From assembly GCA_016868175.1 (NCBI GenBank), contig VGHO01000006.1:1-32906 (forward strand): 32,906 nucleotides of DNA, written 5' to 3'. The position numbers were made by a program, and so were the translations under genes. Of the stretch, positions 7,568 through 17,024 are shown piece by piece. This DNA comes from Betaproteobacteria bacterium. GTDB lineage: Bacteria > Pseudomonadota > Gammaproteobacteria > Burkholderiales > Burkholderiaceae_E. The notes beneath the pieces were generated by a model that searched no databases, was not told the DNA's origin, and saw nothing but the letters and a program-made list of their open reading frames with translations. The number at the start of each line of letters is the position of its first letter. Within the stretch, counting starts at the first letter, position 1.

Positions 7568-9286
7568 TCAGTCCTTGCGTATGCCCCAATAGATGTTGGC
7601 GAGCCCCGAAACGTTCAACCCGGTGATATTCTTCCGGAGGCCCACAGGCTGCACAAACTCTCCCACCGGTGCGTGCGTTGCGACCTCGAAAGCCCTCGAC
7701 TGGATTTGCTCGGCGAGCTTCTTCTTGCCTTCATCGTCGGTGGCACGCAGGAATTGCGCACGCAACTCCTCCAGCTTCGCATCTTCGCCCCAGCCAAACC
7801 AGCCGGACTTCTCGCCGCGCGAATCGAGCGCGGCGTTGTTGATCGGCGACCAGATGTCGGGCGATACCCAGGCAGTGCAGAACATGTTCCAGCCTCCCTG
7901 AGCCGGTGCGTCCTTCTTCGCACGCCGCGATACGAGGGTCTGCCAGTCCATCGCCTGCAGGTCAACCTTGAACCCGGCCTGGCGCATCAGCTGCGCTGCA
8001 ACATCCGGAAGTTTCGTGATCGACATGAGGTCGGTTGGCTTCATCACGACCACCGGGGTTCCGTCGTAGCCGGATTTCTTGAGCAACTCCTGCGCAAGCT
8101 TCATGTTTGACTTGGACTGGACATCCGTCCCGATCGCGCTCCCGTAGGGCGTGCCGCAGGTAAACATCGAAGGGCAGGGCTTGTAGAGTTCCTTTACGCC
8201 CACCTGAGCCCTCAGGAAAGCCTCCTGGCTGAACGAGGCGAGCGCGGCCCGCCGCACTTCAGGCTTGTTGAAGGGCGGATGCAAGTGGTTGAACCGGCAC
8301 ATGTACTGCAAACCGATCGTGGGCTTGAGCACACTGATCGCACTTTCCTTCGTTGCCGACTCGTAGAGGTCGAAGGCAACCTGCTCTAGAATGTCGACCT
8401 CCCCCTTGATCAGGGCGCTCAGCCCCGCCTGCCCGTCGCGCAGGGCCAGATTCCACACCACCCGGTCAACAAAAACTTCCTTGCTGCCGGCAGTGCCCGA
8501 AGCCGGCTCCGGGCGCGGCTTATAGTTTCGGAACTTCAGATACACCGCCTTGTCGCCCGGCTTGAACTCGTCGGCCTTGAAGGTGTAGGGGCCCGAGCCA
8601 ATGTGCTCGGCGATCTGCTTGAAAGGGTCGGTGTCGGCGATCCGCTTGGGCATGATGAAGGGAACGTTTGAGGAGGGCTTGCCGAGTGCCTCCAGCACGA
8701 AGCCGCAGGGTTCCTTGAACACGATGCGAAAGCGGTTGACGCTGATCGTTTCGAGGCGGTCGACGAAGCTGTACATTGCCACGCCCATCGCGTCGCGCTT
8801 GCCCCAGCGGTTGAGCGAGGCGATCACATCCTCCGAGGTCACCGGATTGCCGTCGTGAAACTCGAGACCGTCGCGCAGCTTGAACTCCCAAACCTTCCTG
8901 TCGGCCGAAACCAGCCAGGTCTCCACCATTTGCGGCTTCACTTCATTCTTTGCGTCTGTACCGAATAAAGTGTCGTAAATCATGTAGCCGTGATTGCGGC
9001 TCATGTACGCGGTGGTCCAGATCGGGTCGAGGATCGCCAGGTTGGAGTGCGGCACCACGTTAAGCACCTTCTCCTGCGCCTTCACAACTGCGGGGAGCGT
9101 GAGGGCGCAGGCGGCGAGCGCAAGGCCGGCCATCGAAACCACAGCAGCCTTGCCTTTCAGCCAGCCACCTGCCTGCGACAACCGGGAGCGCTGTGCAGAA
9201 CGGTTCTGTCCCCCCGCACAACCGGTATCCGACGCCGCCGGAGGCGCGCCGAACCCGCCACCGTCCGTGTTTGTGTTGTTTAGCAT
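7568..9286 (-). CDS. Extracellular solute-binding protein of a peptide-type ABC importer (SBP family 5)
   Basis: 572 residues. ATG at 9286 is chosen because AGGAG (9294-9298 on the complement) lies seven bases upstream; the ATG at 9301 would place that site inside the gene. The N terminus is unusual: about 45 polar residues precede the hydrophobic export segment (AAVVSMAGLALAACALTLPAVVKAQ). The mature part starts near EKVLNVVPHSNLAILDPIWTT and shows family-5 features such as WEFKLRDGLEFHDGNPVTSEDV. Such proteins capture peptides, nickel chelates, opines or other solutes in the periplasm and hand them to the permeases. First gene of the minus-strand operon. An LAAC sequence resembles a lipobox, but a type I cleavage after AQ seems as likely. 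Confidence 0.9.
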   Translation of the reverse strand: MLNNTNTDGGGFGAPPAASDTGCAGGQNRSAQRSRLSQAGGWLKGKAAVVSMAGLALAACALTLPAVVKAQEKVLNVVPHSNLAILDPIWTTAYMSRNHGYMIYDTLFGTDAKNEVKPQMVETWLVSADRKVWEFKLRDGLEFHDGNPVTSEDVIASLNRWGKRDAMGVAMYSFVDRLETISVNRFRIVFKEPCGFVLEALGKPSSNVPFIMPKRIADTDPFKQIAEHIGSGPYTFKADEFKPGDKAVYLKFRNYKPRPEPASGTAGSKEVFVDRVVWNLALRDGQAGLSALIKGEVDILEQVAFDLYESATKESAISVLKPTIGLQYMCRFNHLHPPFNKPEVRRAALASFSQEAFLRAQVGVKELYKPCPSMFTCGTPYGSAIGTDVQSKSNMKLAQELLKKSGYDGTPVVVMKPTDLMSITKLPDVAAQLMRQAGFKVDLQAMDWQTLVSRRAKKDAPAQGGWNMFCTAWVSPDIWSPINNAALDSRGEKSGWFGWGEDAKLEELRAQFLRATDDEGKKKLAEQIQSRAFEVATHAPVGEFVQPVGLRKNITGLNVSGLANIYWGIRKD

Positions 9287-9312
9287 CTGCTTACTCCTCA
9301 TGGTTCAAGTGC

Positions 9313-9342
9313 AGAATAGCCGATCTTCGCTTTGCCGTGCAA
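9313..9342 (-). promoter_or_regulatory. Candidate promoter for the peptide-type ABC operon
   Basis: On the complement, TTGCAC (9337-9342) and TATTCT (9313-9318) are separated by 18 bases. The predicted start near 9305 would give a leader of about 20 bases that includes the AGGAG site. Match to consensus is moderate (3/6 and 4/6). Confidence 0.33.
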
Positions 9343-9686
9343 GCGAAGGCGATTTGACGGTGCTGGCGAAACCCGGGAATGCGGCGCCTCACGCTGCAGT
9401 GCGCCCTGCACCGTCACCCTCGGCGCGCTTCGCCCCACCACTTCGCCCCACTACTTGGCCCCCTTGTGCCGCTCGCCCCAGGCAGAAACACCGCCAGTCG
9501 GTTTCCCGTGCTCGCTGATCCGATCGTTGCACGGTGGAACCAACCTCGCCCGTTTGTCCGTGTTAGCGTTCGGTGAGGATGGTTAGCCTCGGTCCACCGC
9601 GGATGTATTTCGGCCGATCGCGATCAGCCCTCAACCCAAAAAGATCCCAGGCAGTGCCCGTCGCAGCAATCAAGGAGACCAACCCC
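9343..9686. other. Divergent intergenic region between ABC and TRAP operons
   Basis: About 340 bp between the ABC-operon promoter candidate and the TRAP binding-protein gene. It contains a pyrimidine-rich stretch with short CACTTCGCCCC-like repeats (about 9425-9470). No convincing coding frame, operator or riboswitch was recognised. TTGACG at 9354-9359 has no good -10 partner. The TRAP promoter should lie here, but I cannot place it. Confidence 0.5.
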
Positions 9687-10736
9687 ATGAAGACAACGCT
9701 GAGGACTCTTGGCGCCCTTTTTCTTTCCCTCGCGGTTCTGACTACATCTGCCCTTGCGCAAGACAAGAAAGTCCGTGCACAAATGGGCTGGGCCTTCCCC
9801 AGCAACACTGGATTGCTGGGCCCCGCCCAGACCCGGCTGGTAGAAACGATCCGCACCATGTCGGGCGGTTCGATCGATGTCCGGGGCTTCGAACCGGGGG
9901 CGCTCGTCCCCGCCAACCAGTACCTGGATGCTGTGGGAAACGGTTCGCTCGACATGGCTTTCACCGTGTCGGCGTTCTGGACCGGCAAGGATATTGCATT
10001 CGCCCTCTACGGGGCGGTACCCTTTGGCCCGGAAGGCGGCGAGTACATCGCATGGATCAAGCACGGCGGTGGCGAGGCGCTGATGAAGGAGCTCCACGCA
10101 AAGTACAACGTGGAAGTGATTCCCTGCGGCCTCATTTCACCGGAGGCATCGGGCTGGTTCCGCAAGGAAATCCGTTCGCTCGATGATCTCAAGGGCTTGA
10201 AGATGCGCTTTCTTGGACTCGGCGCCAATGTGATGCAGAAGTTTGGCGTGTCCACGCAACTGCTGCAGGCTGGCGAGATCTTTCAGGCGCTTCAACTCGG
10301 CACGATCGACGCTACCGAGTTCTCCATGCCGGTCATGGACGCCACCCTGGGCTTCCATCAAGTGGCCAAACATTACTACTTCCCCGGCTGGCATCAGCAG
10401 TCCACGCTCAACGAGTTGATCATCTCGAAGAAGAAGTGGGCTGAGCTCAGTCCGACCCAGCAAGCAGTGCTGCGTACCGCTTGCGACGCCAACATGCTGC
10501 AGATGTTTGCCGACGGCGAGGCCGCACAGTTCTCGGTGCTTCAGGATCTGCAAAAGAACAAGGGCGTAACCCTCCACCGCTGGTCTCCGCAGATCCTCGC
10601 CGCGTTCGAAAAGGCCTGGGAGGAGGTGGCCGCCGAGCAGTCGGCAAAGAGCGCCGACTTCAAGAAGGGCTATGAGTCCTACACCAACTTTCGCAGGAAC
10701 TACAAGATCTGGAAGGATCTGGGCTACCTGAAGTAG
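9687..10736 (+). CDS. TRAP transporter solute-binding protein (DctP-type, mannitol/chloroaromatic-like group)
   Basis: 349 residues. ATG at 9687 is chosen because AAGGAGA (9672-9678) lies just upstream and it gives a clean signal peptide, MKTTLRTLGALFLSLAVL then SALAQ cleaved before DKK. The mature protein carries the DctP-type core, including LKGLKMRFLGLGANVMQKFG, where the Arg normally binds a substrate carboxylate, and IDATEFSMPVMDATLGFHQ. In sequence style it resembles the FcbT1-like group (COG4663) rather than the C4-dicarboxylate DctP proper. It binds an organic acid in the periplasm and delivers it to the permease pair encoded next. The exact ligand cannot be read from sequence. Confidence 0.9.
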   Translation: MKTTLRTLGALFLSLAVLTTSALAQDKKVRAQMGWAFPSNTGLLGPAQTRLVETIRTMSGGSIDVRGFEPGALVPANQYLDAVGNGSLDMAFTVSAFWTGKDIAFALYGAVPFGPEGGEYIAWIKHGGGEALMKELHAKYNVEVIPCGLISPEASGWFRKEIRSLDDLKGLKMRFLGLGANVMQKFGVSTQLLQAGEIFQALQLGTIDATEFSMPVMDATLGFHQVAKHYYFPGWHQQSTLNELIISKKKWAELSPTQQAVLRTACDANMLQMFADGEAAQFSVLQDLQKNKGVTLHRWSPQILAAFEKAWEEVAAEQSAKSADFKKGYESYTNFRRNYKIWKDLGYLK

Positions 10737-10808
10737 CCCCGACGAGCGCCTGCCGCGCCGCGTTGGGACGCGCTTCGCCCTCCCAGCCCAGCCAGCAAGT
10801 CAGCCGCC

Positions 10809-11372
10809 TTGAATTTTCTCCTCCAGTTCGCAGATCGTGTCGAAGACGCCCTGCGCCGGATCGCAGACCTTGGCGCATGGGCCTTCATCGCATGCATTGT
10901 CGTGATCACCTTTGACGTGATCACCCGGAAGATGGGCTTTCAACTCCCTGGCCTCGGATCAACCCGCCTGCAGGAACTCGAGTGGCACCTGCATGCGGTG
11001 CTCTTCTGTACCTGGCTCGGCTACGCCTATTTGCGCAACGGTCATGTGCGGATCGATGTCTTCTCAGCCCCGCTTGCTCCCCGCACGAAGCTTTGGCTCG
11101 AACTGGTCTGCTGCCTCGTCTTTGCCGCTCCCTACCTGTGGATTGCACTGCCCAACGCCTACGATTTCTTCATGGTGTCCCTGAGACAGGGCGAATCCTC
11201 CGACGCACCCACGGGACTCCCTTACCGCTGGGTGGTGAAATTCCTGCTTTTCGTGGCCTTCCTGACCGTTGCCGCTGCAGTGGCGGCGGTTGCGGCCCGC
11301 TGTCTTGTTGCACTCTACGGCACACAGGATCAGCAAAGGAGGGCTCAGGTGCCTTTTGCACGCCAAGACTGA
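10809..11372 (+). CDS. TRAP transporter small permease subunit (DctQ-type)
   Basis: 187 residues with four membrane helices. DctQ-like features include ELEWHLHAVLFCTWLGYAYLRNGHVRIDVFS in two adjoining pieces and the late PYRWVVKFLLFVAFL segment. The subunit scaffolds the large permease in the inner membrane. TTG at 10809 is taken as the start because the N-terminal sequence from there looks complete (MNFLLQFADRVEDALRRIAD); the upstream ribosome-binding site is weak. It lies 72 bp after the binding-protein gene and 12 bp before the large permease gene. Confidence 0.88.
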   Translation: MNFLLQFADRVEDALRRIADLGAWAFIACIVVITFDVITRKMGFQLPGLGSTRLQELEWHLHAVLFCTWLGYAYLRNGHVRIDVFSAPLAPRTKLWLELVCCLVFAAPYLWIALPNAYDFFMVSLRQGESSDAPTGLPYRWVVKFLLFVAFLTVAAAVAAVAARCLVALYGTQDQQRRAQVPFARQD

Positions 11373-11384
11373 GGGCACGCCCCG

Positions 11385-12767
11385 ATGACCGACTGGCTCA
11401 TCGACCACCTCGCGGTGATCATGTTCTTCGCGCTGGTCTTCGTGATGTTCCTAGGCTATCCCGTGGCATTCCTTCTTGGCGCCATTGGAATCGGGTTCGG
11501 ATTCCTTGGAATCGCCTTCGAGGTGTTCAGCATGACCCAGTTTGCGAACCTTCTGCCGCGCATCTACGGCCAGGCTGCGCAGAATCAGGTGCTGGTGGCG
11601 ATCCCGATGTTCGTCTTCATGGGAACCATGCTCGAAAGGAGCGGCGTGGCCGAAGAGCTGCTCAAGATCCTGCAGTCCATGCTGCGCAATGTACCCGGTG
11701 GGCTGGCCATCGCCGTCACGCTGCTTGGCACGATCATGGCAGCCACCACCGGAATCGTTGGCGCCTCGGTGATCATGCTCACGCTCATTGCACTGCCGGT
11801 GATGCTCCAGAGCGGCTACAACAAGTCCCTGGCGGTGGGCACGATCGCCTCGGCAGGCACCCTTGGGATCCTGCTCCCACCAAGCATTATGCTGGTGATC
11901 ATGGGAGACTTGATGGGCATCCCCGTGGGAACACTCTTCACAGGAGCGATTGCCCCCGGGTTGTTGATGTCGTTGCTTTACGTGATCTTCATCGCTTGCG
12001 CTTGCTGGTTCAACCCCGCGCTCGCGCCGATTCTCAAGGGCAAATCCCCTGCCGAGGGGGATCGTCTGAGTGCCGCAAAAATCCTTCGCGGCTTTGTACC
12101 GCCCACGTTTCTGATTGCCTTGGTCCTGGGCTCGATCTTTGCCGGCTGGGCAACGCCGACCGAGGCTTCAGGGATTGGCGGCCTCGGCGCGATTCTCCTG
12201 GCAATCGCGAATCGACGCCTCTCAATGCAGACCTTGCGCGAGGTGATGCGTTCGGCTGCGCTCACAAACGCAATGGTGTTTTTCATCATTTTCGGAGCGA
12301 CCCTGTTCTCCTACGTCTTCAGGGCGCTCGGGGGCGACGATGTCGTCGCCGAACTGCTCAAGGCAATGGGCCTTGACACGGGGTGGGAGGTCATGGTCTT
12401 CGTGCAGATTCTGGTCTTTTTTATGGGCTTTTTCTTCGACTGGATCGAGATCTGCCTGATCGTGCTGCCGATCTTTGCACCGATCATTGCCAAGCTCGAC
12501 TTTGGCACCTTCATCCAGGGCAAGCCACTCATCCTCGCCTGGCTTGCGATCACACTCTCGGTCAACATGCAGACCGCCTTCCTCACGCCGCCCTTCGGTT
12601 TTGCGCTCTTCTACATGAAGGGAACCGTACCTCCATCCGTGAGCATGACTGATATCTACAAGGGAATCACACCGTTTGTGGTTGTGCAACTGATTGCACT
12701 CGCGCTGTGCCTTGCTTTTCCCGCCCTTGTCCTGTATCTCCCGCGTGAATTCGGATTTCTGGACTGA
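11385..12767 (+). CDS. TRAP transporter large permease subunit (DctM-type)
   Basis: 460 residues, about 12 membrane helices plus re-entrant hairpins. Typical DctM motifs are seen: VAIPMFVFMGTMLERSGVAEELL, in two pieces, then ATTGIVGASVIMLTLIALPVML, GTLGILLPPSIMLVIMGD, and the late FFDWIEICLIVLPIFAPI. This subunit carries out sodium- or proton-driven uptake of the solute bound by the periplasmic protein. The group with a separate DctQ and a roughly 460-residue DctM fits the mannitol/chloroaromatic type (COG4664). It closes the TRAP operon, followed by a hairpin at 12800-12820. Confidence 0.92.
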   Translation: MTDWLIDHLAVIMFFALVFVMFLGYPVAFLLGAIGIGFGFLGIAFEVFSMTQFANLLPRIYGQAAQNQVLVAIPMFVFMGTMLERSGVAEELLKILQSMLRNVPGGLAIAVTLLGTIMAATTGIVGASVIMLTLIALPVMLQSGYNKSLAVGTIASAGTLGILLPPSIMLVIMGDLMGIPVGTLFTGAIAPGLLMSLLYVIFIACACWFNPALAPILKGKSPAEGDRLSAAKILRGFVPPTFLIALVLGSIFAGWATPTEASGIGGLGAILLAIANRRLSMQTLREVMRSAALTNAMVFFIIFGATLFSYVFRALGGDDVVAELLKAMGLDTGWEVMVFVQILVFFMGFFFDWIEICLIVLPIFAPIIAKLDFGTFIQGKPLILAWLAITLSVNMQTAFLTPPFGFALFYMKGTVPPSVSMTDIYKGITPFVVVQLIALALCLAFPALVLYLPREFGFLD

Positions 12768-12799
12768 CCCACTGCGGCAAAACGCCCGGAGCGTCGTTT

Positions 12800-12820
12800 G
12801 GGCGGCCGTTGGCCAAGCCC
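12800..12820 (+). terminator. Hairpin between convergent TRAP and VWA genes
   Basis: GGGCGGCC (12800-12807) pairs with GGCC (12811-12814) and GCCC (12817-12820) around a GTT loop, with a two-base AA bulge. It begins 32 bases after the dctM-type stop and lies before the 3' end of the convergent VWA gene. There is no T-tract, so termination is only likely. Confidence 0.35.
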
Positions 12821-12874
12821 ACCGGGCGCTGCAGGCACCCTGAGACGGGAACCTGCAGGCACCGTTGCCGATGC

Positions 12875-13888
12875 TCAGGCGCTGCGCGCTGCCCTTCGTG
12901 CAGGCCACCAGAGCATCGCAAGCGCCAGTGCGCCGAGCATCAGCATCAGCGCTGCGAGCGCAAACGACACCTCGGTTTCACGCGTCTCGAGGCCCATCCT
13001 GCCCTGCAGGCTGCGATAAGCAGCGATCAGCTGCTCGGCGCTCGCGGCGTAGAAGTACTCGCCCTCGGTGATCCGCGCCACCGCCTTGAGTGATTCCTCG
13101 TCGACCTTCACGAAAAAGGAGTAACCCTCATAACCTGGAATCACCCCGTTGGGCGTGCCGAACCCCACGGTGTACACCCGGATACCCAGGTCTGCCGCGC
13201 GCTGCGCCACTTCCACCGGATCGGGCCCGGTGGTGCGACGGCCGTCCGACAACAGCACAATGGCGCCGTCGCGGTGGCTGCCTGACGCCACCGGCGTGGG
13301 CCACGTCACTTGCGAGGGTGAGTACACCGCCTGCTCCAGATCGATCGACAGATCAGGCCTCAGCAGTTTCATCGACATCAGCAGTCCGCTACCCGTGGCC
13401 GTGGCCCGCTGGAGTTCGAAGCGATCGATCGCGGCAAGCAAGGCCTCGCGATCCTCGGTTACGCCCTGTACGACCTGCGCAGTACCTGCGAAGGTCACCA
13501 GCCCCACCCGCACGTCTGCGGGGAGCTGTGCCACGAAGGCGCGGACCGCAGCCTGGGCAGCCTCGATCCGGCTCGGCTCCACGTCGCGAGCCAGCATGCT
13601 CCGTGAGACGTCGATGGCGAGCACCAGGCTGCGGTGATCGGTGGGCAGCGTGAGATGCGCGCTTGGGCGCGCAAGCGCGACCACTCCTGCGGCGAGCGCA
13701 AGCCAGAGGAGGAAGGCGGGGATATGCCGCTTCCACGAGGGGCCTGGCCCCGCGGCAGCGCGCAGAATGCGGATCGTGGAAAATCGCAGCACAAGCTTCT
13801 TGCGGCGACGCCATGCCCAGCCATACACTGCCAGAGGCAGCGCAAGCGCCGCCAGTGCCCACAACATCTCAGGTGCCAGCCAACGCAT
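12875..13888 (-). CDS. VWA-domain inner-membrane protein, BatA/BatB-like (paralogue 1)
   Basis: 337 residues. Two N-terminal membrane helices (about 5-25 and 55-75) are followed by a von Willebrand A domain with an intact MIDAS motif DVSRS (Asp93, Ser95, Ser97) and LLSDGRRT, then a C-terminal helix (about 305-328). This is the layout of BatA/BatB proteins encoded with MoxR AAA ATPases; the VWA face binds Mg2+ and a protein partner. ATG at 13888 is preceded by GAGGAGGG. It is transcribed away from the MoxR/DUF58 genes and is divergent from the protease (51 bp between starts). The second VWA protein (17025-18038) has the same length and the same tail pattern (SLxGRxGLExR), so the two are paralogues. 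Confidence 0.88.
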   Translation of the reverse strand: MRWLAPEMLWALAALALPLAVYGWAWRRRKKLVLRFSTIRILRAAAGPGPSWKRHIPAFLLWLALAAGVVALARPSAHLTLPTDHRSLVLAIDVSRSMLARDVEPSRIEAAQAAVRAFVAQLPADVRVGLVTFAGTAQVVQGVTEDREALLAAIDRFELQRATATGSGLLMSMKLLRPDLSIDLEQAVYSPSQVTWPTPVASGSHRDGAIVLLSDGRRTTGPDPVEVAQRAADLGIRVYTVGFGTPNGVIPGYEGYSFFVKVDEESLKAVARITEGEYFYAASAEQLIAAYRSLQGRMGLETRETEVSFALAALMLMLGALALAMLWWPARRAARSA

Positions 13889-13939
13889 GTCGATTACCCT
13901 CCTCGCACTCTCAATCGAACCGGCAAGCGCAGGAGCATC

Positions 13940-14905
13940 ATGCCAGCATTCCTGAGGCATACCTTCGGTCGGGTACGGCCGCCCCATGAACCGCTGCCGC
14001 ATCGGATCGGGCCGCGGCTGCGCCTTGCCGCTGCTGCGCTTTGCGGTGCGCTGATCAGCTGGCTTGGACTTGCCCTCTGGTGGACCTTCGGTTCGGGCCC
14101 GGAAACCATCCTCCCTGCCGCAGTGCGGCCGCATACGGATGGCAAGACCGGAAAGATCACGCGTCCGATGAGCTTTCCCGATCGCGAGAGCTTTCAGCGC
14201 GCGGTGGAGCGAAGTCTTGGCGAGGTCGACATCCCTTCGGTGGCCGAGCGTGCAGCCCGCCAGATGCTGCCCTCGGTTGTGCATCTGCGCATCGAGTCCG
14301 CTGGCGAACCCGGCAGCAGCCCTGCGTCAAAGCCCGGCGTGGCCGCGCCCGAGCCCGGAGCCCAGGGCAACAGCGGCTCGGGCGTTGTGATCCGCGAAGA
14401 CGGCACGATCCTCACCAACCTGCACGTGGTGGCCGCAGCCGACAAGGGGCGGCTGGTCGTGAGCTTTGCCGACGGCTCGGAGTCGGAAGCGCGCGTGCTG
14501 CAAACCCTCCCCGCCAAGGACCTCGCGGTCATCCGCCCCTTGCGCATCCCCGACGACCTCACCCCGGCCACGCTTGCGAGCAGCAGGGATCTGCAGCAGG
14601 GCGATCTGGTGGTCGCCGTGGGGTTTCCCTTCGGCATCGGGCCTTCGGTGAGCGCAGGCGTGGTCTCCGGACTCGACCGGGAGTTCCGCAGTCCCGACGG
14701 CACCCGCAGTCTGAGCGGGCTGATCCAGTTTGATGCTGCGGCGAACCCGGGCAGCTCGGGTGGCCCGCTCGTGAACCGGCTCGGTGAGGTGGTTGGCATC
14801 GTGACTGCGATCCTCAACCCCGAGAAGTCGCGCACTTTCATCGGGATCGGCTTTGCCACCACCATGGAAAGCGCCGGAGCCGCCACCGGACTGCCCCCGT
14901 TTTGA
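13940..14905 (+). CDS. Membrane-anchored trypsin-like serine protease, HtrA-type without PDZ domain
   Basis: 321 residues. One N-terminal membrane helix (about 28-49) is followed by a linker and a trypsin-like domain with the triad His162 (LTNLHVVAA), Asp194 (AKDLAVIRP) and Ser273 (NPGSSGGPLVN). The family usually has GNSGG; GSSGG keeps the nucleophile. The protein ends shortly after the last strand (IGIGFATTMES), where DegP/DegS/DegQ would continue into a PDZ domain. ATG at 13940 has AGGAG only four bases upstream. It stands between a divergent VWA gene and moxR, suggesting a periplasmic quality-control role tied to the MoxR/VWA complex; that link is inference. A truncation that removed a PDZ domain is possible, but no PDZ remnant is seen downstream. 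Confidence 0.87.
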   Translation: MPAFLRHTFGRVRPPHEPLPHRIGPRLRLAAAALCGALISWLGLALWWTFGSGPETILPAAVRPHTDGKTGKITRPMSFPDRESFQRAVERSLGEVDIPSVAERAARQMLPSVVHLRIESAGEPGSSPASKPGVAAPEPGAQGNSGSGVVIREDGTILTNLHVVAAADKGRLVVSFADGSESEARVLQTLPAKDLAVIRPLRIPDDLTPATLASSRDLQQGDLVVAVGFPFGIGPSVSAGVVSGLDREFRSPDGTRSLSGLIQFDAAANPGSSGGPLVNRLGEVVGIVTAILNPEKSRTFIGIGFATTMESAGAATGLPPF

Positions 14906-15060
14906 ACGGTTTCCTCACACCCACCACCCCTTGCTGAAGGCTGGCCCACGGCGGTCCACCCTCCCTGGTGAAGGCCTCCATCCCTCTGCCCAGCGCACCC
15001 GGTCCTGTGGCGCAATCTCCGGGATCGTTCCTGCAACCCCCTACTGTGGAGTACACGCGT

Positions 15061-16062
<1,002 letters not shown>

Positions 16063-16066
16063 GCGT

Positions 16067-16954
16067 GTGATACCGCAGCGACTGCGCTGGCGCCTGATCC
16101 GGCGCATGCCGGGACTCATCCAGGGCGACTTCCTCAGCCTCTCGAGGGGGAGCGGCTTTGACCTCGTCAACCTGCAGCTCTACCAGCCAGGCGACGATGT
16201 GCGCCGCATCGACTGGAATGCGAGTGCCCGCAGTGGCGAATTGCAAGTGCGCCTGCTGCGCGAAGACCGCGACCTGAGCGCCTGGGTTGTGGCGGATCTG
16301 AGCGCATCGCAGGACGGCGGCACGGGCCGCCGCAACAAGCGATCGCAGTTGATCGATCTTTGTGAACTGGTGGTGGCGAGCATTGCGCATCGCGGCAATC
16401 GCATCGGCCTGTGGATCGACGACGGCGGCACGAAGACGCCCGTGCATCTTCCACCGCGCGGAGGACGCGCCCAGCAGCTGCGAATCGTGCATCAGTTACG
16501 CACCCACCGCGCGCCCCTGCCCCCTGAGCCGAGCGACTTGCGCAGGCTCTTTGTGCAACTGAGCGCTGCGCTGCGGCGACGCAGCCTGCTCTTCCTGCTG
16601 TCGGACTTCCTCGGTCATGGCCAGGCGCCTGCCGACTGGCAATCGCACCTGGCGGTTCTTGCGCGACGCCACGACCTGATCGCGGTTCACCTGGAGGATC
16701 CGAGCGAGTGGGAGCTTCCAGCGGAGGGGCCGAGCATCGTGGAAGATGCCGAAACAGGCGAGCAGATCTGGATCGACGGCGACGACGCAGGCTTTCGCGC
16801 ACGTTATGCACAGGCGGTCGACGATGAACGGCAGGCGGTTCATCGGGCCCTGCAGCGCTCCGGCGCGCGCTATCTCGCCTTGAGGACCGACCATCACCCG
16901 CTCGAGGAACTGGTACAGTGGCTTCGGCGTCCTGCACGAATCCGGACCGGCTGA
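16067..16954 (+). CDS. DUF58 protein, MoxR/VWA partner
   Basis: 295 residues. The DUF58 hallmark GDDVRRIDWNASARSGEL is at residues about 42-59, followed by the LLREDRDLSAWVVADLSAS stretch. This stretch belongs to a degenerate VWA-like fold in which DLSAS still resembles a MIDAS motif. DUF58 proteins nearly always occur directly after moxR and are thought to serve as its adaptor or client. GTG at 16067 is used; it sits five bases after the moxR stop, and no ATG lies nearer than MPGLIQGDF. The C-terminal part (YLALRTDHHPLEELVQWLRR) is typical of the family. Predicted soluble. Confidence 0.88.
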   Translation: MIPQRLRWRLIRRMPGLIQGDFLSLSRGSGFDLVNLQLYQPGDDVRRIDWNASARSGELQVRLLREDRDLSAWVVADLSASQDGGTGRRNKRSQLIDLCELVVASIAHRGNRIGLWIDDGGTKTPVHLPPRGGRAQQLRIVHQLRTHRAPLPPEPSDLRRLFVQLSAALRRRSLLFLLSDFLGHGQAPADWQSHLAVLARRHDLIAVHLEDPSEWELPAEGPSIVEDAETGEQIWIDGDDAGFRARYAQAVDDERQAVHRALQRSGARYLALRTDHHPLEELVQWLRRPARIRTG

Positions 16955-17024
16955 GGCGGGCACGGCCGGCACCGATACCCCCACCAGGCGCGCGGTCGTT
17001 GCGGCTGCGGCGAGGATAAGGCCT

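Noticed and set aside
9354-9382. TTGACG as a -35 element for the TRAP operon.
   Set aside because: The hexamer 17 bases later (GAATGC) is a poor -10, and the site is over 300 bases from the gene.
12829-12863. CTGCAGGCACC twice at about 24-bp spacing between the TRAP and VWA genes.
   Set aside because: Only the short core matches; too weak to call a repeat or a regulator site.
14968-15060. Upstream GTG start extending MoxR by 31 residues.
   Set aside because: The added residues are Pro/Ser-rich without family match, and a better-placed GGAG precedes ATG 15061.
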